From DASULA01 sp036278435 (GTDB lineage: Bacteria; Actinomycetota; Actinomycetes; Mycobacteriales; DASULA01): 17,528 nt of DNA. Below the pieces are notes generated by a model, which saw only the letters and a program-made list of their open reading frames with translations, was not told the origin of the DNA and made no database searches. Both the position numbers and the translations under genes were made by a program. Below are positions 5,248-12,458 of this stretch, one piece after another (within the stretch, counting starts at the first letter, position 1; each line of letters opens with the position of its first letter). The DNA lies in contig DASULA010000395.1 of the NCBI GenBank assembly GCA_036278435.1, positions 1 to 17,528 on the forward strand, read 5' to 3'.

Positions 5248-7239
5248 TCATGGGGGCGTTCGGTTCGCCGGACGGCTCGGGGTGGGGGAGGACGCCCGGC
5301 GGGGGCGACCGTCGCCGAACGGGTCGGCCGCGCCCGGAGCGGCGACGGCCAGGTCCAGCCACCGGTGCAGCGAGCCGGCCGCGTACGCCGGGCACGACCA
5401 GGTTCCCTCCAGCTCGACCAGCCGGCTGCCCGGTGTCTCCAACCAACGCAGCAGGCATTCGGTCTCCCCGGCGGTGGCGGCCGGCAGCGGGCCCGGGCCC
5501 GGCCGCACCGTCTCGGCGGTGGCCAGCAGCGCCCGCACCAGCGGCCACGGCGCCGCCCCGGACGGCGCCACCCCGGCGGCGGCCAGCCGGCCGTGCCGCA
5601 GCACCGCCAGTTCCCACCCGCCCGAACCGTCCGGGTGGGCGGCCACGAGCTGCGGCACCGAGGTCAGCCCGGTGAGCCGTTGCAACCGGGCGCAGGCCCG
5701 CACCAGCGCGGCCGTGCGGTCCCGCAGCGTGGCGGCCTGCTCGTACCGGCGGGCCGCCGACAGGTGGTCGATCCGCCGTCGCAGCGGGTCGGCCAGCGGG
5801 CGCACGTCACCGCCGAACGCCGCGCGTAACACCGCGGCGAGCCGGCCGTACTCCTCCCGGGACTGCCGGCCCTCGCACGGCGCCCCGCACCGGCCCATCC
5901 CGGCCAGCGCGCAGGCCGTGCCCCGTGGCACCAGGGGCAACCGGTCGACGCACTGGCGCAGCGGCAGGGCCTCGTGCACCGCGGCGACCACCTCGACGGC
6001 GGTGCGCCGGGACGAGAACGGCCCCAGGTAGCCGGCCTGGTCGTCGCGCACGGCGCGGACCAGGGCCAGCCGCGGGAAGGGCTCGGCGGTCAGCTTGATC
6101 CAGGTGGCCCGCTCCGGGAAGCGGGACCTGCGGTTGTACCGGGGTTTGTGTTCGGCGATCAGCCGGAGTTCACGCACCTGCGCCTCCAGCGCGTGCGCGC
6201 ACACGATCGCCTCGACCCGGTCGGCCAGGCCGAGCATCTCGCGGATCGCCGAGCGGGTCTCGCCGGACACGAAGTACGACCGCACCCGAGTCCGGATGTC
6301 GCGGCTCGTCCCGATGTAGAGCGGCACACCGCGTTCGTCCCTGAACACGTACACGCCCGGTGCGTGCGGCAGCGACGCGGCCAGGTGCCGTTTCCGGCGC
6401 TGCTGCGGGCTGACCCGGTGGGTGAACGAGGTCAGCTCCTCCAACGACTGCACGCCCAACGAGCCCAGCCGCGCCAGCAGCCCGTGCAGTACGTCCACGG
6501 TGGCCCGCGCGTCGTCCAGGGCCCGGTGGGTCGGCGTGGTGGCGGCGCGGAAGAAGCGGGCAAGCGTGGCCAGCTTGTGGTTGGGCACCTCGTCGCGGGT
6601 GAGCACCCGGCGGGCCAGCACCGCGGTGTCCACCACCGGAAACCGCGGCCACGGCCGGTCGGTGCGGGCACACTCGGCGCGCAGGAACCCGGTGTCGAAC
6701 GGCGCGTTGTGGGCGACCAGCACGGCGCCCTGGGCGAACTCCAGGAACGCCGGCAGCACCGCGTCGATCCGCGGCGCCGGCAGCACCATCGGGTCGCTGA
6801 TCCCGGTCAGCACCGTGATGAACGGCGGGATGCGGGTGCCGGGGTTGACCAGGGTCTGGAACTCACCCAACGGCTGCCCGCCGCGTACCTTGACCGCACC
6901 GATCTCGGTGATGGTGTGCGTGCCGGGCTGGCTCCCGGTCGTCTCCAGGTCCACTACCACGAAGGTGACCTCGCGCAACGGCTCGCCGAGCTCGTCGAAC
7001 GACCCCTGCACGTGCCGCGCCCCCGGCGCCGCCGTAGCCGGCACGGGGGTTGCCCCGGGGGTCGGGCCCGAGGTGGGCCCCGGGGGCGTCGCGGGTGGCA
7101 CGGGGGCACCGTAGGGGCTGGAGCCGACAGTTCGACTGTCGGGGTCGCACCGGTCGGCACCATCGGCCGGGGTGCGGGCAGCCGCCCGGCCGCGGTCAGG
7201 CGCGGTGGCCGGCTCGGCACTACCCTCGGTCCCGTCCAT
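5248..7239 (-). CDS. DEDDh 3'-5' exonuclease fused to a UvrC-like GIY-YIG nuclease
   Basis: A two-nuclease fusion of about 663 aa, like mycobacterial Rv2191. The N-terminal DnaQ-type exonuclease (about 90-260) has all DEDDh residues: Asp97 and Glu99 in VVVDLETTG, Asp182 in NAPFD, His238 and Asp243 in HRALDDA. The second half begins as a UvrC/Cho GIY-YIG domain: GVYVFRD, PLYIGTS, an Arg-rich RTRVRSYF, and a conserved Glu in RELRLIAEHKPRYN. A UVR-like helix pair (IDHLSAARRYEQAATLRDR) follows; the UvrC RNase-H-like nuclease and HhH domains are missing. It probably nicks or trims DNA in repair. The start is uncertain: ATG 7239 precedes about 90 low-complexity Pro/Ala residues with no ribosome site, and a GTG just before QGSFDELGEPL could be the true start. 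It is divergent from the CoA-transferase operon. Confidence 0.9.
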   Translation of the reverse strand: MDGTEGSAEPATAPDRGRAAARTPADGADRCDPDSRTVGSSPYGAPVPPATPPGPTSGPTPGATPVPATAAPGARHVQGSFDELGEPLREVTFVVVDLETTGSQPGTHTITEIGAVKVRGGQPLGEFQTLVNPGTRIPPFITVLTGISDPMVLPAPRIDAVLPAFLEFAQGAVLVAHNAPFDTGFLRAECARTDRPWPRFPVVDTAVLARRVLTRDEVPNHKLATLARFFRAATTPTHRALDDARATVDVLHGLLARLGSLGVQSLEELTSFTHRVSPQQRRKRHLAASLPHAPGVYVFRDERGVPLYIGTSRDIRTRVRSYFVSGETRSAIREMLGLADRVEAIVCAHALEAQVRELRLIAEHKPRYNRRSRFPERATWIKLTAEPFPRLALVRAVRDDQAGYLGPFSSRRTAVEVVAAVHEALPLRQCVDRLPLVPRGTACALAGMGRCGAPCEGRQSREEYGRLAAVLRAAFGGDVRPLADPLRRRIDHLSAARRYEQAATLRDRTAALVRACARLQRLTGLTSVPQLVAAHPDGSGGWELAVLRHGRLAAAGVAPSGAAPWPLVRALLATAETVRPGPGPLPAATAGETECLLRWLETPGSRLVELEGTWSCPAYAAGSLHRWLDLAVAAPGAADPFGDGRPRRASSPTPSRPANRTPP

Positions 7240-7274
7240 GCCAGAACCGTGTGCCCAGCACATCAGGAACCCGT

Positions 7275-7288
7275 TCGAAGGAGTTCGA
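7275..7288. promoter_or_regulatory. Inverted repeat enclosing the leader-ORF ribosome site
   Basis: TCGAA-GGAG-TTCGA is a perfect 5-bp inverted repeat with GGAG as its centre, ending on the base before the leader GTG at 7289. As RNA it would present the ribosome-site core in a tetraloop; as DNA it could be an operator between the two divergent genes. Confidence 0.4.
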
Positions 7289-7369
7289 GTGCCTGTTCCG
7301 GTCGAGCCGACCCGCCGGCCGCCCGTGCCGTGTCGCGATCGTCGTCCCGGCCGGATCGGGGCACGGTGA
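7289..7369 (+). CDS. 26-codon leader ORF coupled to the CoA-transferase gene
   Basis: A short reading frame from GTG 7289 to TGA 7367-7369, encoding a Pro/Arg-rich peptide beginning VPVPVEPTRRPPVP. It has the best ribosome site in the area, AAGGAG ending 5 nt before the GTG. Its stop overlaps the CoA-transferase start as GTGA (7366-7369), the classic arrangement for translational coupling. The CoA-transferase GTG has only a weak GGGG upstream and the strong site is out of its frame, so ribosomes probably load here first. No membrane helix or amino-acid run is visible. Whether the peptide itself matters is unknown. Confidence 0.5.
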   Translation: MPVPVEPTRRPPVPCRDRRPGRIGAR

Positions 7370-8559
7370 GCAGCCCGGCGCCCCCCGGCCGTCCGTGCGA
7401 CGGGATCCGGGTCCTGGACCTGACCCGACTGCTCCCCGGCGGGTACGCCACGGCCGTGCTGGCCGACCTCGGTGCCGACGTGGTCAAGGTTGAGCAGCCC
7501 GGGCAGGGCGACTACATCCGGGCGTACCCGCCGTACGCCCCGGACGGCCGGTCCGCCTACCACCTGGCGCTGAACCGCGGCAAGCGGTCGGTGACCCTGG
7601 ACCTGTCCACCCCCGAGGGCGCGGAAATCCTCGGTGAGCTGGTGTCCGGCGTCGACGTCCTGGTCGAGTCGTTCCGGCCGGGTGTGATGGACCGGCTGGG
7701 CATCGGTTACCCGGCGCTGCGGGCGGTCAATCCGGGCCTGGTGTACGTGGCCGTCACCGGCTACGGCTCGACCGGGTCCAGGGCGCACCAGGCGGGCCAC
7801 GACATCGACTACCTGGCCCAGGCCGGGGTGCTGGCCGGTTCCGGCCCGCCGGGCGATCCGTGGCAGCCCTCGGTCCAGGTCGCCGACATAGGCGGCGGGG
7901 CACTGCCCGCGGTGGTGGCCGTGCTGGCCGCGCTGCGGGTACGCGACCGCACCGGGGAGGGGCAGTTCTGCGACGTGTCCATGACCGACGGCGCCCGGGC
8001 CTGGCTGGTGTTGCAGGCGGCCGGGTACAGCCTCACCGGCCGGCTGCCCGGACCGGGCACCGACACGTTGTCCGGCGGCCTGGCCTGCTACCGGGTGTAC
8101 CGCTGCTCCGACGGGCGGCACGTCGCCGTGGGCGCCCTGGAACCGCGGTTCTTCGCCGCCCTGGTCGACACCCTAGGCCTGCCCGAACTGGCCGGCTGGC
8201 ACCTGGACCCGGCCCGTCAGGACGAACTGGCCGACCGGCTGGCCGGGATGTTCGCCACCCGTACCCGGGACGAGTGGGCCGGGTTGTTCGACCGGGTGGA
8301 CGCCTGTGTCGCGCCGGTGCGCGACCTCGGTGAGGCACTCGACGACGAGGTGGCCGCCCAGCGGGGCACCCTCACCCACACCGCGTTGCCAGACGGCACG
8401 CCGTTCCCGGTGCTGGCTCTGGCGCCCACCCTGACGGGTACCCCGGCCCGTCCCGGCGACCTGCCGGGACGCCTGGGCGCCGACACCGACGAGGTGCTGG
8501 CCGGGCTGGGGCGTTCGCCCGCGCAGATCGCCGACCTTCGCGCGCGGGGTGTGGTTTGA
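7366..8559 (+). CDS. Class III CoA-transferase / alpha-methylacyl-CoA racemase-like enzyme (CaiB/BaiF family)
   Basis: A 397-aa CaiB/BaiF family protein. Family landmarks are DGIRVLDLTRLLPGGYAT and DLGADVVKVEQPGQGD near the N-terminus, NRGKRSVTLDLSTPEG, FRPGVMDRLGIGY, and VYVAVTGYG. His145 in GHDIDYLAQAGVL and Asp174 in QVADIGGGALP match the two acid/base residues of alpha-methylacyl-CoA racemase, with nearly the same spacing, so a racemase acting on 2-methylacyl-CoA is more likely than a CoA transferase. Such enzymes serve branched fatty acid or sterol side-chain breakdown; an acyl-CoA ligase lies at the far end of the window but is not in the operon. The GTG at 7366 overlaps the leader-ORF stop (GTGA) and directly precedes the conserved N-terminus. 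Its TGA overlaps the TTG of the next gene. Confidence 0.9.
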   Translation: MSSPAPPGRPCDGIRVLDLTRLLPGGYATAVLADLGADVVKVEQPGQGDYIRAYPPYAPDGRSAYHLALNRGKRSVTLDLSTPEGAEILGELVSGVDVLVESFRPGVMDRLGIGYPALRAVNPGLVYVAVTGYGSTGSRAHQAGHDIDYLAQAGVLAGSGPPGDPWQPSVQVADIGGGALPAVVAVLAALRVRDRTGEGQFCDVSMTDGARAWLVLQAAGYSLTGRLPGPGTDTLSGGLACYRVYRCSDGRHVAVGALEPRFFAALVDTLGLPELAGWHLDPARQDELADRLAGMFATRTRDEWAGLFDRVDACVAPVRDLGEALDDEVAAQRGTLTHTALPDGTPFPVLALAPTLTGTPARPGDLPGRLGADTDEVLAGLGRSPAQIADLRARGVV

Positions 8560-9845
8560 CCGCCGACGACGGGGCGGTGCTGCCCGAACCGGTGCGCCAG
8601 CGGGTGGTCGCCCTGGCCGCGGAGACCCTCGGCACGCTGGGGCACGACGAGGTTCCCAGCACGCTGCGCGCGGCGGCCCGGTTCACCCCGAGCAAGCGGG
8701 CCCGGCTCGCCGCCGGAGCACTGGCCGCCGCGCTGGAACGGGACCAGTTGTTCCGGCTGCGGACCCTGGAACTGGCCGAGGCGCGGGGGCCGGCCCTGGT
8801 CGAGGCGATCCGGGACGGCGAGTTGCCGGCCGCGGCCGATCCGGTCGAACTGGCCGCGGTCGCCTACCTGTTGCGGCTGGACGGGTGGCAGGGCTATGTC
8901 CGGCGGGCCGCCGAGGCGCTGCGGGAGGGCGCCGACCGGGCCCGCACCCGGGAGCGGGACGAGGCGGTGACCCGGCTGCGCGCGCAGGTGGAGGAGGCCC
9001 GCGCCGCGCTGGCCGCCGACGCCGAACGGTTCACCGGGCAGCTCACCCAGGCCCGTGCCGAACTGGACACCCTGCGCCGGCGGCTGCGGGCCCAGACCGG
9101 GGAACTGCGGGCGGCGCAGCGGGCCCGCACCGAGGCCGCCGAGGCGCTGGCCGAGGAACGCAGGCGGGCCGCGGCCGCGGACTCGGCCGGGCAGGCGGAG
9201 ATCCGCCGATTGCGACAACGGCTGGCCGAGGCCGAGGACGGGCTGGAGGCGGCCCGCCGGTCGGCCCGGGAATCCCGCAGCGCCGACGAGACCCGGCTGT
9301 GGCTGTTGCTGGACACCGCGTCCGGCGCGGTGCAGGGACTGCGGCGGGAACTCGCGCTGAGCCCGACCGAGGACCGGCCGGCCGACGCGGTGGCCGCGGC
9401 GCTGCCCGGGGAGCGGACCACCGCCGGCCCGCCCGATGACGTGCTGCTCGACCGGCTGCTCGGGCTGCCCCGGGTGCACCTGGTGATCGACGGATACAAC
9501 GTGACCAAGACCGGGTACGGGGGGCTCCCGCTGGCCACCCAGCGGGACCGGCTGGTGCAGTCCCTCGGCGCGCTGGCCGCGCGCACCCGGGCCGAGGTGA
9601 CGTGCGTGTTCGACGGGGCCGACCGGCCGCCGGTGATGCCCGGCACACCGCGCGGGGTGCGGGTGCTGTTCAGCCGGACCGGTGAGACCGCCGACGACCT
9701 GATCCGCCGGTTGGTCGCGGCCGAACCGGCCGGCCGCCCGGTGGTGGTGGTCTCCTCCGACCGCGAGGTGGCCGACGGGGTGCGCCGGTCCGGCGCCTAC
9801 CCGATCGCGGCGGTCGCCCTGCTGCGGCTGCTCGACCGCGGGTAG
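8556..9845 (+). CDS. NYN (YacP/PIN-like) ribonuclease-type protein with a long coiled coil
   Basis: A 429-aa protein in three parts. Residues 1-130 are mostly helical, with no motif I recognise. Residues about 130-260 are a long Glu/Arg/Ala-rich coiled coil. Residues about 305-429 form a NYN/PIN-like domain of the YacP type with the expected acidic site: Asp312 in LVIDGYN, Asp353 in CVFDGAD, Asp380/Asp381 in ETADDLIRR and Asp402 in VSSDREV. The family is related to PIN nucleases and RNA processing proteins, so a metal-dependent RNase role is inferred. The start is TTG 8556, which overlaps the upstream stop as TTGA; the GTG at 8577 is an alternative. It is co-transcribed and coupled with the racemase-like gene, with which no functional link is obvious, and it ends facing the pimB' operon. 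Confidence 0.9.
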   Translation: MTADDGAVLPEPVRQRVVALAAETLGTLGHDEVPSTLRAAARFTPSKRARLAAGALAAALERDQLFRLRTLELAEARGPALVEAIRDGELPAAADPVELAAVAYLLRLDGWQGYVRRAAEALREGADRARTRERDEAVTRLRAQVEEARAALAADAERFTGQLTQARAELDTLRRRLRAQTGELRAAQRARTEAAEALAEERRRAAAADSAGQAEIRRLRQRLAEAEDGLEAARRSARESRSADETRLWLLLDTASGAVQGLRRELALSPTEDRPADAVAAALPGERTTAGPPDDVLLDRLLGLPRVHLVIDGYNVTKTGYGGLPLATQRDRLVQSLGALAARTRAEVTCVFDGADRPPVMPGTPRGVRVLFSRTGETADDLIRRLVAAEPAGRPVVVVSSDREVADGVRRSGAYPIAAVALLRLLDRG

Positions 9846-9883
9846 TGCCAGTGACCAGTAACGTTCCCCGGCCGAGCAGTCCC

Positions 9884-9905
9884 GAGGTTTTCGCGCGAAA
9901 ACCTC
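9884..9905. repeat. Perfect 22-bp palindrome, copy 1
   Basis: Arms GAGGTTTTCGC (9884-9894) and GCGAAAACCTC (9895-9905) are exactly complementary. As RNA it would fold as a 9-bp stem with a GCGC loop on either strand. It lies between two convergent genes and could serve as a bidirectional terminator, though no T-run follows. It shares its arms with copy 2. Confidence 0.85.
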
Positions 9906-9911
9906 ACGATG

Positions 9912-9921
9912 TAACCGGTTA
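9912..9921. repeat. Perfect 10-bp palindrome at the centre of the repeat pair
   Basis: TAACCGGTTA is self-complementary and lies between the two 22-24-bp palindromes. It is close to the middle of the loop formed if the inner arms of the two copies pair (15-bp stem, 9894-9908 with 9924-9938). Confidence 0.7.
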
Positions 9922-9925
9922 GCCG

Positions 9926-9949
9926 TGAGGTTTTCGCGAGAAAACCTCA
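9926..9949. repeat. Near-perfect palindrome, copy 2, with GNRA tetraloop
   Basis: Arms TGAGGTTTTC (9926-9935) and GAAAACCTCA (9940-9949) form a 10-bp stem around GCGA, a GNRA tetraloop when read on the plus strand. The stem can be extended by CG/CG across one bulged A. Copy 1 has the same arms but GCGC at its centre. The pimB' stop codon is 16 bp further on. Confidence 0.85.
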
Positions 9950-9964
9950 ACGCTGGTGGCCAGC

Positions 9965-11086
9965 TCAGGGGTGGAGCAGGGTGTCCAGGCGGGCGGCCAG
10001 GATGTCCCAGCGCCACTCGGCGCACACCCAGCGGCGGCCCTCCCGGCCCATCGCGGCGGCCAGGGTCGGGTCGCCGAGCAGCGCGGCGACCCGGTCGGCC
10101 ACGGCGGGCACCGAGGTCCCGTCCAGCACGTATCCGGTCCGCCCGTCAAGCACCGCGTCCGGGGCGCCGCCGGAATCACCGGCGAGGACCGGCAACCCGG
10201 TCGCCGAGGCCTCCAGGTACACGATGCCCAGCCCCTCCACGTCCAGCCCGCCCCGGCGGGTGCGGCACGGCATGGCGAACACGTCCCCGGCCGCGTAGTG
10301 CGCCGGCAGTTCGGCCCACGGCACCTCGCCGGTGAACACCACGTCCCCGGCCACGCCGATATCCGCGGCCAGCCGACGCAGCCGGGACAGGTACGGCCCG
10401 GCGCCGACCACCAGCAGCACCGCGCGGGGCACCCGCCGCAGGACCGCCGGCCAGGCCCGGATCAGCGTGTCCTGGCCCTTGCGCGGCACCAGCCGGGACA
10501 CGCACACCGCCACCGGCCGACCGCCCAACCGGTGCCGGGCCCGCACCGGCGAGCCGTCCAGGTCCGGGTGGAACGCGTCGGTGTCCACCCCCGGCGGCAA
10601 CCGGTGCAGGGTGGCGTCCGGCCCCAGCGCCGGGGCCAGCCGCCGGCGGGTGTAGTCGCCGAGGTAGGTGACGGTGTCCACGGTGCGGCCGATCCGGCGC
10701 AGCAGGCGACGGGCCACCGGCAGCGCGGCCCAGCCGGCCTCGTGCCCGTGGGTGGAGGCGACCAGTCGTGCCACCCCGGCCCGGCGCAGCCCCGGCGCCA
10801 GCAGGGCCAGCGGCGCCGCCGCGCCGAACCACACCGTCTCGCAGCCCTCGGTCCGGGCGATCTGCCGGGCCCGCCGCAGCACGGCCGGGACCGGCAGCAG
10901 CAGGCCGGTCCGGTGCCGCACCACCGGGAACGGCTGCGCGGCGTCGAACGCCTCGGCTCCCGGGTGGGTCGAGGCGTACACCACGACCGAGCCAGCCGGC
11001 TGGCGGGCCGCCAGCGAGTGCACGAACGACTGGATCCCGCCCGGCCGGGGCGGGAAGTCGTTGGTGATCACCAGGGTGCGGTCCAC
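9965..11086 (-). CDS. pimB: PimB'-type GDP-mannose-dependent phosphatidylinositol monomannoside mannosyltransferase
   Basis: A 373-aa GT4/GT-B glycosyltransferase that adds the second mannose to phosphatidylinositol monomannoside at the cytoplasmic face of the membrane. The N-terminal acceptor domain starts LVITNDFPPRPGGIQSF. The donor domain shows VSRLVPRKGQDTLIRAWP, then the stretch CRTRRGGLDVEGLGIVYLEA with the EX7E pair Glu284/Glu292, and GDSGGAPDAV for the GDP-mannose site. The RGGLDVEGLGIVYLEA segment closely matches mycobacterial and corynebacterial PimB'. The GTG at 11086 is chosen because the conserved Rossmann strand begins four residues later; the in-frame extension to 11263 lies over the M48 gene. 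It starts 7 bp after the M48 stop, so it is the last gene of that operon. It supports the actinobacterial assignment (PIM/LM synthesis). Confidence 0.9.
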   Translation of the reverse strand: MDRTLVITNDFPPRPGGIQSFVHSLAARQPAGSVVVYASTHPGAEAFDAAQPFPVVRHRTGLLLPVPAVLRRARQIARTEGCETVWFGAAAPLALLAPGLRRAGVARLVASTHGHEAGWAALPVARRLLRRIGRTVDTVTYLGDYTRRRLAPALGPDATLHRLPPGVDTDAFHPDLDGSPVRARHRLGGRPVAVCVSRLVPRKGQDTLIRAWPAVLRRVPRAVLLVVGAGPYLSRLRRLAADIGVAGDVVFTGEVPWAELPAHYAAGDVFAMPCRTRRGGLDVEGLGIVYLEASATGLPVLAGDSGGAPDAVLDGRTGYVLDGTSVPAVADRVAALLGDPTLAAAMGREGRRWVCAEWRWDILAARLDTLLHP

Positions 11087-11093
11087 CGGCGGC

Positions 11094-12458
11094 TCAGGTG
11101 TCCGGGACGCCGTGCAGCCGGGCCCAGTCATGGGCCAGCGCGATGCGTTCCGGGCCGGTGGGATGGTCGGCGAACAGCGCGTAGGCGATCGGGTTGGGGT
11201 CCAGGTCGGACAGGTTGGACACCGACAGTTTGACCTGCATCTCCTCGAACGTCCGCGGATCACCGGTCAGGTTCAGCGAGTGCACGTCCGCCCGCGCCTC
11301 CACCCGCCGGGAGATCAGCGACTCCACCGGCGTGGCCGCCAACGTGCCCGCGGCCAGCAGGAACAGCACGAGCGCGAGCGACCGCGGATCCGCGGTGGAG
11401 CCGGCCCCGGCCCGCCGCCTCAGCCGCTGCGAGCCGAGCAGCAGGTACCCCAGACAGCAGGCCAGACCCACCCCCAGTGCTCCGATCAACGTGCCCCGGC
11501 CGACGTCGTCCCGCTTGGCGTGGCCGAGTTCGTGCGCGACGATCAGCCGCACCTGCCCGGGCGTGGCGTCGCGCAGCAGGGTGTCGTAGACGACGATGTG
11601 TCGGGTGCCGCCGAACCCGGAGACGTAGGCGTTGAGCGACGTGGTGCGCGCCGACGCGTCGGCCACCAGCACGTCGGTCACCCTGACCCCGTCCCGGTGC
11701 GCGAGGGAGAGCAGCGAGGATCGCAGCGGTCCGGCGCCCATCGGGTGGAACCGGGTGAAGAGCGGCTCGACCAGCACCGGGTAGGCGAACGACACCGCGA
11801 TCACCAGGGTCGCACCGGACAGCGCGGTCCACGCCCACCAGGTGCGCGGCGCGAGCCGCACCAGGGCGTAGAACCCGATCAGCGCCACCGCGGTGAGGCC
11901 CACGTCCAGCCCGAAACCCCTGCCCACGTCGGCCGCCCACGCCGACCAGTCCTGGGTGGACACCCCGTACCGCCGGAACACCCGCTCGTTGTGCACCGCG
12001 AACGGCAGCGCGGTGAGCTGGCCGACCGCGGCCAGGGCGACCCCGCCGAGCCCGACCTGCCAGGCCCAGCCACCCCCGAACGGCCTGGCCACCACCCGGA
12101 CCAGCCACCCGCCGGCCGGCGTCAACCCCAGCACGGCCGAAACGGCCAGGCCGGCGAGCAGCGCGGCGTAGGACCACGGTTGCACGGCGTGGTGGAACGC
12201 GTTCTCGGTAGCCAGTTGGGTGGCGGTGAAGTCGTCCCGCACCCGGACCGGGGTCCGGCCGCCGACCGGGGCCGGCAGCACCGTCCACGGCGTGGTGACC
12301 ACCACGAACGCGACCAGGGCGACACCGAACCCGGCCGCGCCCAGCGCCGCGCCCCGCCGACCGGACCACCGGGACCTCTCCAGCGCCAGGCCGGCGCCGA
12401 CACCGATGCCAGCGGGGTCCGGTTCCGCCCCGGGGTCGCCGCTCCACCCGAGCCTCAC
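11094..12458 (-). CDS. M48-family membrane zinc metalloprotease (Ste24-like)
   Basis: A 454-aa polytopic protease like CAAX protease Ste24 or HtpX. Hydrophobic segments lie near residues 38-60, 95-112, 131-153, 185-202, 208-231, 325-345 and 357-375. The active site is HELGH at 309-313 within LIVAHELGHAKRDD; the third zinc ligand is Glu387 in RVEARADVHSL, as in the family's ExxxD motif (Asp391). LPFAVHNERVFRRYGVSTQDW and EPLFTRFHPM are Ste24-type features ahead of the catalytic domain. Prenylated proteins are not expected in bacteria, so a role in membrane protein quality control is inferred. The GTG at 12458 overlaps the upstream protease stop as GTGA (12455-12458), so translation is coupled. 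pimB' follows after 7 bp. A start far upstream would only read through the previous gene in another frame. Confidence 0.93.
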   Translation of the reverse strand: MRLGWSGDPGAEPDPAGIGVGAGLALERSRWSGRRGAALGAAGFGVALVAFVVVTTPWTVLPAPVGGRTPVRVRDDFTATQLATENAFHHAVQPWSYAALLAGLAVSAVLGLTPAGGWLVRVVARPFGGGWAWQVGLGGVALAAVGQLTALPFAVHNERVFRRYGVSTQDWSAWAADVGRGFGLDVGLTAVALIGFYALVRLAPRTWWAWTALSGATLVIAVSFAYPVLVEPLFTRFHPMGAGPLRSSLLSLAHRDGVRVTDVLVADASARTTSLNAYVSGFGGTRHIVVYDTLLRDATPGQVRLIVAHELGHAKRDDVGRGTLIGALGVGLACCLGYLLLGSQRLRRRAGAGSTADPRSLALVLFLLAAGTLAATPVESLISRRVEARADVHSLNLTGDPRTFEEMQVKLSVSNLSDLDPNPIAYALFADHPTGPERIALAHDWARLHGVPDT

